From positions 186,001 to 250,000 of the forward strand of contig JANWWC010000001.1 in assembly GCA_025056215.1 (NCBI GenBank): DNA of 64,000 bases, in the 5' to 3' direction. Source of the stretch: Cytophagales bacterium (GTDB lineage Bacteria; Bacteroidota; Bacteroidia; Cytophagales; Flammeovirgaceae). The notes beneath the pieces were generated by a model, which was given only the letters and a program-made list of their open reading frames with translations, was not told where the DNA came from and ran no database searches. Positions 34,199 through 42,684 of the stretch are shown here, one piece after another (position 1 is the first letter of the stretch; each line of letters begins with the position of its first letter). A program made the position numbers and the translations under genes.

Positions 34199-35566
34199 TT
34201 AAAAAGTGATAGATTGTAAGTTTAAAAATTCTCTCATTCCCGCGATCCCTAGTTCTTTGCCGTAACCCGATTGTTTAATTCCTCCGAACGGCAGTTCCCA
34301 ATCTGAGCGCAACAAAGCATTAAAACTTATCTGTCCTACCTGAAAATCAGATGCCCTTGATAACCACTTATCAACATGTTCTGGATTTGTGAAAATAGTA
34401 CATCCCAAGCCATATATGGTTTGATTGGCCAAGTCTATCATTTCTTCCATAGAACTTGCTTTTACTACTACTGCAAGTGGTCCGAACGTTTCTTCTTTGA
34501 AAGCAATGGTCTGCGTAATATTTTTTCCACTTAGCACGGCAGGGGTAAAAAAATTCTTCTCTGAATGAGGTCGCAATAATATTTCTACGTCTGAAACGCA
34601 AGAAGATGCTTCAAATTGATGTCGGATGTTCTGACACAAATCTGGTCGCGCCAAAGGTGCTAAAGTAGTAGTATTTTCTAAAGGGTTCCCTATCTTAACA
34701 TCAGTTAAATGTTTGATAAACAGCTCTATAAAAATTTCAAATACATCCTGGTGAACAATAAATCGCTTAGCAGCAATACAGCTTTGACCTGCATTAATCA
34801 AGCGAGATTGTGCTCCTACCTTTGCTGCAAGTGCAATATCAGCAGAGGCATCTACTAAAAACCCGTCACTACCTCCTAGTTCTAATACTGTTTTTTTTAA
34901 GTATTTACCTGCCAATTGTGCAACAGCTTTTCCTGCACGGCTGCTCCCCGTGAGCGTCACGCCACTCACAATGGGTGAAGCTACAATTTGCTCAATTTGC
35001 TCAACATCTATTCGAAGGCTTTGAAAGGTTCCTTCAGGAAATTCTGCCTCTCTAAAAATGTTCTCTAAAAGGTTTGCACACTCAAAAGTATTAGGAGCTA
35101 ACTTTAGAATGGTAACATTTCCTGCGCATAAAGTAGGAATTGCATATCGCATTGTTTGCCATACTGGAAAATTCCATGGCATAATCCCTAGTACACATCC
35201 TGTAGGTTGATAATAAATTTGCGCTTTAATCCTTGCACTATGAATATTTTCAGGTTGTAAAAACTTTTCTCCATGTTGAGCATAGTACTTGCATATCTGA
35301 ATACTTTTTTCTACCTCTGCTTCTGCTTCTGAAATGAGTTTTCCCATTTCTAATGTGATGCATTCGGATAAAGCTTTTTTGCGTTGTTGGAGCACAGAAG
35401 CTAGCTTCTCAAGAAGATTAAATCGATTCTTATTAGTTTTCCAAGAGATGAAAGATTTCTCTGCTCTGTATAGTGCTAAAGAAATTTCTCGCGAAGTGTG
35501 GGCAGGATGTTCATATATTATTTCTTGTGTGTACGGATTGATACTAAAAAATTTATCAATAGGCAT
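34199..35566 (-). CDS. NAD(P)-dependent aldehyde dehydrogenase (succinate-semialdehyde type)
   Basis: 455 residues. LGIMPWNFPVWQTMRYAIP (about 126-144) is the cofactor segment, VLELGGSDGFLV (about 230-241) includes the general-base Glu, and the catalytic Cys is in NAGQSCIAAKRF (about 260-271). The segment PFGGIKQSGYGKELG near the end fits the succinate-semialdehyde dehydrogenase group. It oxidises an aldehyde to the acid; succinate semialdehyde is the best guess. No GABA or tetrapyrrole pathway gene is near, so the role is unclear. Confidence 0.9.
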   Translation of the reverse strand: MPIDKFFSINPYTQEIIYEHPAHTSREISLALYRAEKSFISWKTNKNRFNLLEKLASVLQQRKKALSECITLEMGKLISEAEAEVEKSIQICKYYAQHGEKFLQPENIHSARIKAQIYYQPTGCVLGIMPWNFPVWQTMRYAIPTLCAGNVTILKLAPNTFECANLLENIFREAEFPEGTFQSLRIDVEQIEQIVASPIVSGVTLTGSSRAGKAVAQLAGKYLKKTVLELGGSDGFLVDASADIALAAKVGAQSRLINAGQSCIAAKRFIVHQDVFEIFIELFIKHLTDVKIGNPLENTTTLAPLARPDLCQNIRHQFEASSCVSDVEILLRPHSEKNFFTPAVLSGKNITQTIAFKEETFGPLAVVVKASSMEEMIDLANQTIYGLGCTIFTNPEHVDKWLSRASDFQVGQISFNALLRSDWELPFGGIKQSGYGKELGIAGMREFLNLQSITF

Positions 35567-35973
35567 AATTTAAATGCTTTCAAAAGGACTCCGAAAGTAT
35601 TATTGAGAATTTGAAAACACAAAAGTTGTTCTATACTTTTTTCAACTTCTTCAGAATATCACTTACATTACTTGTTTTTACATTGTGTTTGTGTGTGTAT
35701 TAGTTACGACTTAACCTGAGATTTGGAGCGATCTGGATCATTTGAAAATTTTTCATTTAAGTTTTATATTTTGCCCAAGATGGAGAATCTTTTAAGGGTC
35801 TGCATAGAAAAGTTTTGCCGTAACGATACTTTCCATTTATGCGTCTTTTCTTCGTTGTAATAAATTATTCCATGCATCTATAAAATTCATGTTGATAATT
35901 ATCTGGTTGGGACAATGATAGTGGTTCAAGTTACGAAGTAGGAACACATACAGCCGAAATTTGGTGTAATGTT
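35567..35973. other. Intergenic stretch with no convincing gene
   Basis: About 400 bp without a long ORF. The plus-strand frame of the following ORF is open from 35899 and reads SGWDNDSGSSYEVGTHTAEI, but it has no start codon, so the next ORF may be the tail of a decayed gene. I see no hairpin with a T-run and no tRNA. The promoter of the minus-strand aldehyde dehydrogenase should lie in the left part of this stretch. Confidence 0.4.
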
Positions 35974-36201
35974 ATGGGAAAACAAACATTTACCATACCA
36001 AACATATCGAAGTTTATTTTTATCACACCCAATGAAGATGGAGCCTTTACAATAAAGCACCCCATTAAAAAAGGAAGGGCAATCGTTGAAATCGATACAG
36101 ACGGTTGTTATGTATTGAGTGAAACTAACGTAGAAGAAAGCGACAAAGTAAAGATGTTTAATAAGTTTATTCCCGATTTGAAAAGGTTGATGCAACAATA
36201 A
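35974..36201 (+). pseudogene. Short protein or truncated gene tail, unknown family
   Basis: 75 residues from Met (MGKQTFTIPNISKFIFI). Composition looks like real coding sequence (KKGRAIVEIDTDGCYVLSE), with the reverse-strand reading of the same DNA rich in Phe/Cys/Tyr and clearly a shadow. The frame continues 25 codons upstream of the Met without a start codon, which suggests a gene whose 5' part has been lost. I do not recognise the family. It sits alone between aldehyde dehydrogenase and the sigma/anti-sigma unit. It may equally be an intact small gene. Confidence 0.45.
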
Positions 36202-36324
36202 AAACAGGAAAACTTTAGCACAAAAATCCAAATTGAGTAATTTTAGCTCCAGTTTTTATATTTTGTCAAACTTTTTCTAAGGTCGCCATTTTTATTTTAC
36301 TAGAATAACTTTCAGACGCATTGT

Positions 36325-37275
36325 TCACTTTACTATCGTAATAGAACCGATTTGCTCCGAGCGATCTAACAATACAAATCGATATTGGTAAACACCTAAA
36401 GGCAATTCTTCTCCATTTGTGCGGCGTCCATCCCACCGGTCTTGATAGCTGTATCCTGTTACAGTAGTAGAGTATACTAAAACTCCATATTTATCGAAAA
36501 TCTGTAATTGCGCCCCTTCTTGCTGAACAGGGAATTCCCAATATTCTCCGTTCAAGGGAGCAAAAATAAACTCTCGATATTGTGATTTTAACGGTTCGTA
36601 CAGTGGGTTTTCTGAGGAACTGATTTCTCTTAATGAAGTTAGTTCTTCTTGCGCAACTGTCGATTGGTTTTCTGTTTTAGGTATATCAGGTTTGACAAGT
36701 ACAGGAGTACTCTGGCTTTCTGCTAAAGAAGTAATGCTCGGTTCTGAGATAGGCCGAGACTCTGTTGAAAGAGGTTCTGCAAATAGATCTTTGGAAAAGT
36801 TTTGTTGTGATATAGATGCAGAATTCTTGTTGTAGTTCTGAGAAGAAGATATTTCTCTCTTAGTTGTAAGGCTTTGTGGTGAAGTCATTTGTGTATCTGT
36901 AGCATTATAAAGGTATTCAGAAATAGCTTTTTCTTGGATTAAATCTTTAGATAATTTGTTTGGTTGAATGGATTGCCAATAGGCTATCGAGCCTATTATT
37001 CCAGTTCCTACAAAAATAAGTGCTCCGCCAAGCCATAATTTTTTTTGAGCTTGCTTCTGAATATAAAGTTCTTTTTGGTGCTCTAATTTTTTTTGTAGCT
37101 CTGCTACTCCTGCACAAAATAGAATTTCTTCGCAAATTTTATGAAGTTCTACGTTTTCTTGTAGTGAAGTATCTTTTAGAAGCTCTGTTTGAAAAGCTTC
37201 TAATTCTTCAGCCGAGAGCTCGTTGCGCAAGTAGCGTTCGATTTTTTCATATTGTTGAATATCTTCCTGATTCAT
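36325..37275 (-). CDS. Membrane anti-sigma-like protein with gliding-motility C-terminal (CHU_C-like) domain
   Basis: 316 residues. A cytoplasmic helical N-terminus (about 1-78, YEKIERYLRNELSAEELEAF) resembles Bacteroidota anti-sigma proteins. One TM helix (about 81-99) follows, then a long Ser/Thr/Glu-rich periplasmic linker (about 100-240), and a C-terminal domain (about 245-316; QIFDKYGVLVYSTTV, DRWDGRRTNGEELPLGVYQY) like the gliding-motility-associated / type B CTD of secreted proteins. The start lies 9 nt after the sigma gene, so it is the natural partner of that ECF factor. The outward domain could sense the secretion system or surface state; this is inference. Confidence 0.82.
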   Translation of the reverse strand: MNQEDIQQYEKIERYLRNELSAEELEAFQTELLKDTSLQENVELHKICEEILFCAGVAELQKKLEHQKELYIQKQAQKKLWLGGALIFVGTGIIGSIAYWQSIQPNKLSKDLIQEKAISEYLYNATDTQMTSPQSLTTKREISSSQNYNKNSASISQQNFSKDLFAEPLSTESRPISEPSITSLAESQSTPVLVKPDIPKTENQSTVAQEELTSLREISSSENPLYEPLKSQYREFIFAPLNGEYWEFPVQQEGAQLQIFDKYGVLVYSTTVTGYSYQDRWDGRRTNGEELPLGVYQYRFVLLDRSEQIGSITIVK

Positions 37276-37284
37276 GGGCGATGT

Positions 37285-37869
37285 TTAGCTTTTAGAAAAT
37301 GTTTCGTATAGAACAGGATTCCTTTTAATAACTTCTAAGAGTTTTTGTTTGCATTTGTAGTTCTGAGTTTTTGCAGCGTTTTCTGTACTAAATCCCATTT
37401 TAGCACAAATTTCTTTCATAGAAAGTCGGTGAAAAGTCGAATAAATCAAAAGTTGCTGACATTTTTCACCGATTTGAGAAAGTGCCTGTTGTACCATTGA
37501 TTGTTTTTCAGCAGATAATACGATGTCGAGCGCTGTTTGTTCGTAAGTAATTTCTGGTGTTTGATCTGAAACTAACATTTTTTGTAGTTTCTTTGCTTCA
37601 TTGATCCACTTATTTTTACATATTTGAAACAAAAACCCACCTAACTCATATTCTTGCTTATATCTATTTTTTTTTATTTCAATGCAGAGCGATAAAAGAG
37701 CATCTTGAAAAATATCAAAAGCTTGTTCGCGCGTTCCGTTGTTTTTGCGAATATATTGCACTATTTTGGGTAAATGCTTGTTGTACAAATATTCTATCAT
37801 TCCGGATGTTTCTTCGCCTTTCCGAATAGCATCGATAATTTCTACGTCGCTATATCTTCTGCGAATCAT
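37285..37869 (-). CDS. ECF-type RNA polymerase sigma factor
   Basis: 194 residues. Region 2 (about 20-90) contains EQAFDIFQDALLSLCIEIKK, with a short linker, and region 4 (about 125-185) contains LSMKEICAKMGFSTENAAKT as the -35 helix-turn-helix. It should direct RNA polymerase to a small regulon, released by signals acting on the adjacent membrane anti-sigma protein (9 nt downstream). The pair likely autoregulates from a promoter in the 44-bp gap upstream. Confidence 0.9.
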   Translation of the reverse strand: MIRRRYSDVEIIDAIRKGEETSGMIEYLYNKHLPKIVQYIRKNNGTREQAFDIFQDALLSLCIEIKKNRYKQEYELGGFLFQICKNKWINEAKKLQKMLVSDQTPEITYEQTALDIVLSAEKQSMVQQALSQIGEKCQQLLIYSTFHRLSMKEICAKMGFSTENAAKTQNYKCKQKLLEVIKRNPVLYETFSKS

Positions 37870-37913
37870 TTATTTTTAAGAGTGCTACAAATTTGTTTTT
37901 AAAAAGTAACTTC

Positions 37914-38990
37914 TTAAGGAGAAAGCCTTAAAAACTTTTTCATACGCCTCACTTGAAATTCTAAACTAATCTTAGGGTAATGTGTTTGAAATCCTTTCTG
38001 CAAAGATAGCAATATATGCCTGTTCGATTGTAAGTCTAGCAATGCTTTTCCGAGTTCAGAGGGATCATAAAAATACGCAATGTTTTGGAAATCTGAATAT
38101 TTCTCGAATGACTTTTCAAGCAATAAAGGAATAGAAGCCCAATACGCCAAGTTATATGCTCCTGAGATGTTTGAATACAAGTAATCTCGAAAAATGTCAG
38201 ATTGACTCGGATGAATGAGTGTTGCAATCGCATGACAAGTTAATAAAACATTCAAAAGTTCGGCATCTGGTATAAATTTGTCGTAAAAGACAAAGAAAGA
38301 TTCAAGTCCCGCTGAAGCGATTTTTTCTCGAACTTGCAGTGCAAAAGGAGTTCGAGCATTTCCCAAGCATACAAATTCTATTTTGTTGTTCAAGCAATTT
38401 TTTTGGTCTGAAAGCACTCGAAGAAGAGTTTCAAAATCTTTTTTATCTGGGCTAATCTCTCCGATCAAAGCAATTCTCAATTTATCAGTGAAATTTTGCT
38501 TGGAAAGAGGTTTCAACTTTCGAAAAACGGCATACAGAACATCAACTTTTGATGTGTCTGTTATTGAACCGTTTTCAAAAAACATGCGGCTAAGAATCCA
38601 GTACTTTTCTGTGCCCCAAGAGATGATCTTTTGAGTAGTTCCTTTGCGAAGTTTATCTACGTAGTGGCAAACTCCCAAAATTCTTAGGCTAGGAATCCAT
38701 TTTGCGAGCAAAACGAAGTTGCGCATGCGAATTCCGTGAGCTGTATTGCAAACTACAAACTGAAATTTATGTTTAAAGATTTGATACAATAGCTCTATGA
38801 GGTACCAATACGTTTTATCTGAAAAGAAAGAACATCGTTCCAAACAAAGCTCAGAAACCTTATCTTTGAGTCTTTGATTAAGAAAAAAATGAACTTCATA
38901 TCCTAATGCTTCCCAAAGGCACTGGTGCGAATACAGGAGTTCATAATGAGAGCCATAAAATTCGACGATTACGACTTTTTGAGAATTCAT
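37914..38990 (-). CDS. GT-B fold glycosyltransferase-like protein
   Basis: 358 residues without signal peptide. Weak similarity to glycosyltransferase family 4: an N-terminal VVIVEFYGSHYELLYSHQ segment, a second half with LRIALIGEISPDKKDFETLL (the typical 'I G ... K' start of the donor domain), FVCLGNAR, and a nucleotide-sugar-pocket-like GAYNLAYWASIPLLLEKSF. Substrate and polysaccharide are unknown. It is isolated, without other glycan genes. Confidence 0.65.
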   Translation of the reverse strand: MNSQKVVIVEFYGSHYELLYSHQCLWEALGYEVHFFLNQRLKDKVSELCLERCSFFSDKTYWYLIELLYQIFKHKFQFVVCNTAHGIRMRNFVLLAKWIPSLRILGVCHYVDKLRKGTTQKIISWGTEKYWILSRMFFENGSITDTSKVDVLYAVFRKLKPLSKQNFTDKLRIALIGEISPDKKDFETLLRVLSDQKNCLNNKIEFVCLGNARTPFALQVREKIASAGLESFFVFYDKFIPDAELLNVLLTCHAIATLIHPSQSDIFRDYLYSNISGAYNLAYWASIPLLLEKSFEKYSDFQNIAYFYDPSELGKALLDLQSNRHILLSLQKGFQTHYPKISLEFQVRRMKKFLRLSP

Positions 38991-39022
38991 ACAAATTAAA
39001 AAGTACTTTCATTTTTACAAGC

Positions 39023-39982
39023 TTAACAAGAAGCTCTTCTTAATCGATCGTTTATAGCTGAACCGAGTCCTTTTTCAGGTAAAAATTCTGCTAAAATAAT
39101 ATCGATGTTTTGAGCATCTAAGTAACGAAGTCCACTAAAAAAGCGCTGAGTGGCTTCTTGTAAGTCAGCTTTTGAGGAAAGTATAAACTGATACTCTTCA
39201 GGCACCTTTTCAATTTTCTGGCAAAAACTCATAATCCCTACCTTATAAGTGCTATAGTGTTGCAAAAGTTCTGTAAGATTTCCCACTTTCAGAGGTTTTC
39301 TAGGTGCATAGTGTTGCAAAAGCATTCCAGGCGCCTTCGGGTTAGAAGAGGAATAAGAGCGGACAACTACGTGTTCTTTGAGCACATCTTGAATTTGTTC
39401 GAGAGAAATACCTCCTTTCCGAAAGACAGTAACTTTATGATTTTCAATGCCTACTATGGTAGATTCTATTCCTATGTTGCAGGTTCCTCCATCAAGAATA
39501 TAAGGAATTTTTCCTTTTAGGTTATCATAAACATGCTGTGCAGTTGTAGGGCTAATGTATCCAAAAGGATTCGCACTTGGAGCTGCTAACGGGAAATCCA
39601 ATTTTTGCAACACTTCTTGGGCTAATGGGTGCGATGGAATTCTCACAGCCACTGTATCGAGTCCGTTAGTTACCAAGTCAGGAACAATAGAAAGACGAGG
39701 AAGTACAAGAGTAAGCGCGCCAGGCATGAATTTTTCTGCTAACTTTTGTAAAGGAGAGGGTATTTCTTTTACAAAGCTGTATATTTTATCGATAGAACTT
39801 GTATGCAAAATCAGAGGGTCAAAAAAAGGACGATTTTTCACTACAAAGATTTTGGCTACTACTTCAGGTACAAAACCATTTCCTGCTAACCCATAAACAG
39901 TTTCTGTAGGTAGCGCTATAAGCTCGCCCTTTCTTAAGAGTCGAACTGCCTCTCCTACGCTTTTACCAATTTGAGTGTTCAT
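39023..39982 (-). CDS. tsaC: L-threonylcarbamoyladenylate synthase (Sua5/YrdC/YciO family)
   Basis: 319 residues from MNTQIGKSVG; the frame could extend to 40171 but the extra 63 codons lie inside the AAA gene and are not conserved. The YrdC domain shows LPTETVYGLAGNGF, FVVKNRPFFDPLILH and PSANPFGYISPT; the C-terminal Sua5 domain starts after the KAPGMLLQHYAP motif. It makes threonylcarbamoyl-AMP from threonine, bicarbonate and ATP for t6A37 in ANN-decoding tRNAs. It starts 4 nt after the AAA gene. Confidence 0.95.
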   Translation of the reverse strand: MNTQIGKSVGEAVRLLRKGELIALPTETVYGLAGNGFVPEVVAKIFVVKNRPFFDPLILHTSSIDKIYSFVKEIPSPLQKLAEKFMPGALTLVLPRLSIVPDLVTNGLDTVAVRIPSHPLAQEVLQKLDFPLAAPSANPFGYISPTTAQHVYDNLKGKIPYILDGGTCNIGIESTIVGIENHKVTVFRKGGISLEQIQDVLKEHVVVRSYSSSNPKAPGMLLQHYAPRKPLKVGNLTELLQHYSTYKVGIMSFCQKIEKVPEEYQFILSSKADLQEATQRFFSGLRYLDAQNIDIILAEFLPEKGLGSAINDRLRRASC

Positions 39983-39986
39983 ATTT

Positions 39987-42647
39987 TTAAAAACCAATAG
40001 GTTTAGACGAAGCCAACATTTCGTGTTGCTCATTAAATTCTTCAACATCTTCCAAGGTAAGAGTAGAAAGCATCTGAGCATCGTATTCTTGAGCAGAAAT
40101 TTTAGAGAGTCGAATGTGTTGGTTGCGAATAGCCTTTTCGACAATTTTACGAACAGAGCGCGCGTTCCCAAAAAACTTATTTCGTTGCTGATAAAGCTTG
40201 TTAATAAACTTTTGAAGATGTTGAGCGGCTTGGGGGTCGGGAGTAAGGTTTTCTTTGCTCAGCATGCGCAATGCTACTTGATAAAGCTCTTCAGCATCGA
40301 GATCTTCAAAATAAAACTCACGATCGAAACGCGATCTCAAGCCTGGATTTGCATCCAAAAATTTTTTCATTTCTTCTGGATAACCTGCTACAATCACCAC
40401 AAACTCGAAGCGATAGTCTTCCATCGCTTTGAGCAAAATTTCAATGGCTTCAATTCCGAAATCGTGATGTGCATCCGTAGGAGCAAGCGCATAAGCTTCA
40501 TCGATAAACAAAACGCCACCTTTGGCACGTTCGATGATTTCCTTAGTTTTAAGAGCGGTTTGTCCTACATAACCCGCTACAAGGTGTTGCCGGTCGCATT
40601 CTACTAAATGACCGCGTTCTAAAATGCCTAATGCTTTGTAAATGTTCGCAATAATGCGCGCTACAGTAGTTTTGCCAGTGCCTGGGTTTCCTTTAAACAC
40701 CGTATGCAGAGAGAATTTTCCTAAGACTTCTTTATGAGTAAGTTTGTAGAACCTAACGAGTTGAACGAGTTCTTTGATTTCTTTTTTCACTTTTGTTAAA
40801 CCCGTCAGCGAGTCAAGTTCTGATAAAGCTTCTTGTAATGCTGCTTCGTCAATAGGAATATTAGGAAGAGCACATTTTTTCTTTTCTAGGATAGGCATTA
40901 CATCTTCACGGGTAATTGTATGAACTATTTCTAATGTTCGATCTTGTTCAGGAACACTGCGCATCACCCTCAATCCAAGATTTTTTTTGGCTTCTTCCAC
41001 TAAATTCTGTACAAATCGCGCATTTCCGAAAGACTTATCTCTATTGCGATATTCTTCAATGATATGCCTATGCAAAAGCTGCTTGGCTTCCTCAGTAAAC
41101 TTGACTTTCTTTTGCTCTGCAAGTTTCTCAAGAATTTCTAAAAGTTCTTGAGGGAGATAGTCAGGAAATTCAAGAGTTAGTCCGAAGCGAGAGCGCAATC
41201 CTGGGTTAGAGTTAAGAAAAACATTCATTTCTTTAGGGTAGCCCGCTGCAAAAATTGCAATATCACCTTCCCCATCAGACATTTCTTTGACGAGCACTTC
41301 AATTGCTTCATTGCCGTAATCTCTTTCGTCGTCAGAAGAACGCATTAAGGAATAAGCTTCGTCAATAAAAAGGACTCCTCCGCGAGCGTTTTCAATCATT
41401 TCTTTCACTTTTGGAGCGGTTTGTCCGATATATTGTCCAATCAGCTCATTCCGCCCTACTTCGTGTACAGTTCCATTAGAGAGCAATCCTAATTTATGAT
41501 AAATTTTGCCGATAAGTTTAGCAATCGTAGTTTTGCCCGTACCAGGATTCCCCAAAAAGACCGAATGCAAATTAAACTTTTTATCTTCTTGGAACCCCAT
41601 TGATTCGCGCAGTTTTAAAAATTCAATGTATTCCACATAGTCATGAATGCGTTTTTTAATTTCATGGAGCCCTACCAAACTGTCCAACTCTTTTAACAAA
41701 ACTTCTAATGATTCTTCTACAGGCGCGTGTTTTTCTTCTCGTTTAGCACTTTTTCTTTCAAGGGTTCCGCTAAACATCGTATCAAAGCTATCGAAAGGCT
41801 CTGAAAAATCTTCTAATATAGTATCAGTAAATTCTACTTCTCCTGGAATATCTTTCCAGCCTGCTCGAAAATAGAGCACTGCTATTAGAATATCCATGAA
41901 AATAATTTCTAATCTATAGATATCTTTTGGCCAAGGAATTTCGTTGGCATACAATGTGGTGTGTATGAGAGTGTCTTTGTATTTAAGAGGAGGATTTAAA
42001 ACGACAAGTTCATTTTGAGAGATTTTTAAAAAGCCGTTGCTATCATAACAATTTAAAATGAATTCTAATGTGAGAGGAGATGTATTAAAGTGGCCCTCTA
42101 CAGCAATTTCAATACCTATTGCAGGCGTGTTAGCATCGAATTCTTTTAAATACAATCGTCCATTTGAGGAAGGCAGATTTGAATCCCGATACAAAGAAAT
42201 TTTTTTGAGCATAAAATAGGGATTGTCGTCCTCGCTGGTAATGCCGACATTATGAATGTATAAAGTATCTTTTCCTGCAAATTCTCCGTTTATCCACACT
42301 TCACAGAGGTATTCTCCTGCAGACCAAAAATGGCTTCCTCGATAGTTTCTAACATTTACATAAAAACGAGCTATAGCATCGCTAGGGTATACTTCAGACT
42401 GTATAGCGTTTTCTGCATATGGCTTGTCGTAATTATCACTTTTAAAAAACTTAACAGCTACATAAGCAGTCCACGTTTCTATATCAAATTTTTTGTTAAA
42501 CAAACTAACCTCCACGAACAGTGTGCCCAGTTCATTTACATCAAATACTTTTCTATACTTTCTTTTCCCATCTACAAGCGTGCTGGGCGATGTAAAAAAT
42601 TTTAATTCTTTAAATTTATACAATTTATTTTTTTTCCCGAATATCAT
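39987..42647 (-). CDS. Double AAA+ ATPase of the CbxX/CfqX (EccA-like) type
   Basis: 886 residues. Two CbxX-type AAA+ modules lie in the second two-thirds. The first has Walker [12 protein letters not shown] near 367, [13 protein letters not shown] pore region and Walker [11 protein letters not shown]; the second has [11 protein letters not shown] near 652, [13 protein letters not shown] and [10 protein letters not shown], and both end in helical lids. Residues about 1-270 are a beta-rich region, with no signal peptide, of unknown fold. The family (CbbX, EccA) remodels protein complexes with ATP. The two intact Walker A/B sets indicate two active sites. It sits next to the tRNA t6A gene without obvious connection; its target is unknown. 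Confidence 0.85.
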   Translation of the reverse strand: MIFGKKNKLYKFKELKFFTSPSTLVDGKRKYRKVFDVNELGTLFVEVSLFNKKFDIETWTAYVAVKFFKSDNYDKPYAENAIQSEVYPSDAIARFYVNVRNYRGSHFWSAGEYLCEVWINGEFAGKDTLYIHNVGITSEDDNPYFMLKKISLYRDSNLPSSNGRLYLKEFDANTPAIGIEIAVEGHFNTSPLTLEFILNCYDSNGFLKISQNELVVLNPPLKYKDTLIHTTLYANEIPWPKDIYRLEIIFMDILIAVLYFRAGWKDIPGEVEFTDTILEDFSEPFDSFDTMFSGTLERKSAKREEKHAPVEESLEVLLKELDSLVGLHEIKKRIHDYVEYIEFLKLRESMGFQEDKKFNLHSVFLGNPGTGKTTIAKLIGKIYHKLGLLSNGTVHEVGRNELIGQYIGQTAPKVKEMIENARGGVLFIDEAYSLMRSSDDERDYGNEAIEVLVKEMSDGEGDIAIFAAGYPKEMNVFLNSNPGLRSRFGLTLEFPDYLPQELLEILEKLAEQKKVKFTEEAKQLLHRHIIEEYRNRDKSFGNARFVQNLVEEAKKNLGLRVMRSVPEQDRTLEIVHTITREDVMPILEKKKCALPNIPIDEAALQEALSELDSLTGLTKVKKEIKELVQLVRFYKLTHKEVLGKFSLHTVFKGNPGTGKTTVARIIANIYKALGILERGHLVECDRQHLVAGYVGQTALKTKEIIERAKGGVLFIDEAYALAPTDAHHDFGIEAIEILLKAMEDYRFEFVVIVAGYPEEMKKFLDANPGLRSRFDREFYFEDLDAEELYQVALRMLSKENLTPDPQAAQHLQKFINKLYQQRNKFFGNARSVRKIVEKAIRNQHIRLSKISAQEYDAQMLSTLTLEDVEEFNEQHEMLASSKPIGF

Positions 42648-42684
42648 CTTAAATAAAAGTCACGATTAATAATAAACTGTTTTT

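Noticed and set aside
35926-36231. Minus-strand ORF of 101 residues
   Set aside because: Very rich in Phe, Cys and Tyr, typical of a shadow; the plus-strand reading is more protein-like.
39983-40171. 63-codon N-terminal extension of the threonylcarbamoyl-AMP synthase
   Set aside because: It lies inside the AAA gene and is not similar to the family; the internal Met gives the usual length.
39987-42647. Type VII secretion EccA
   Set aside because: The AAA modules are related, but the protein has two of them and no other type VII gene is near.
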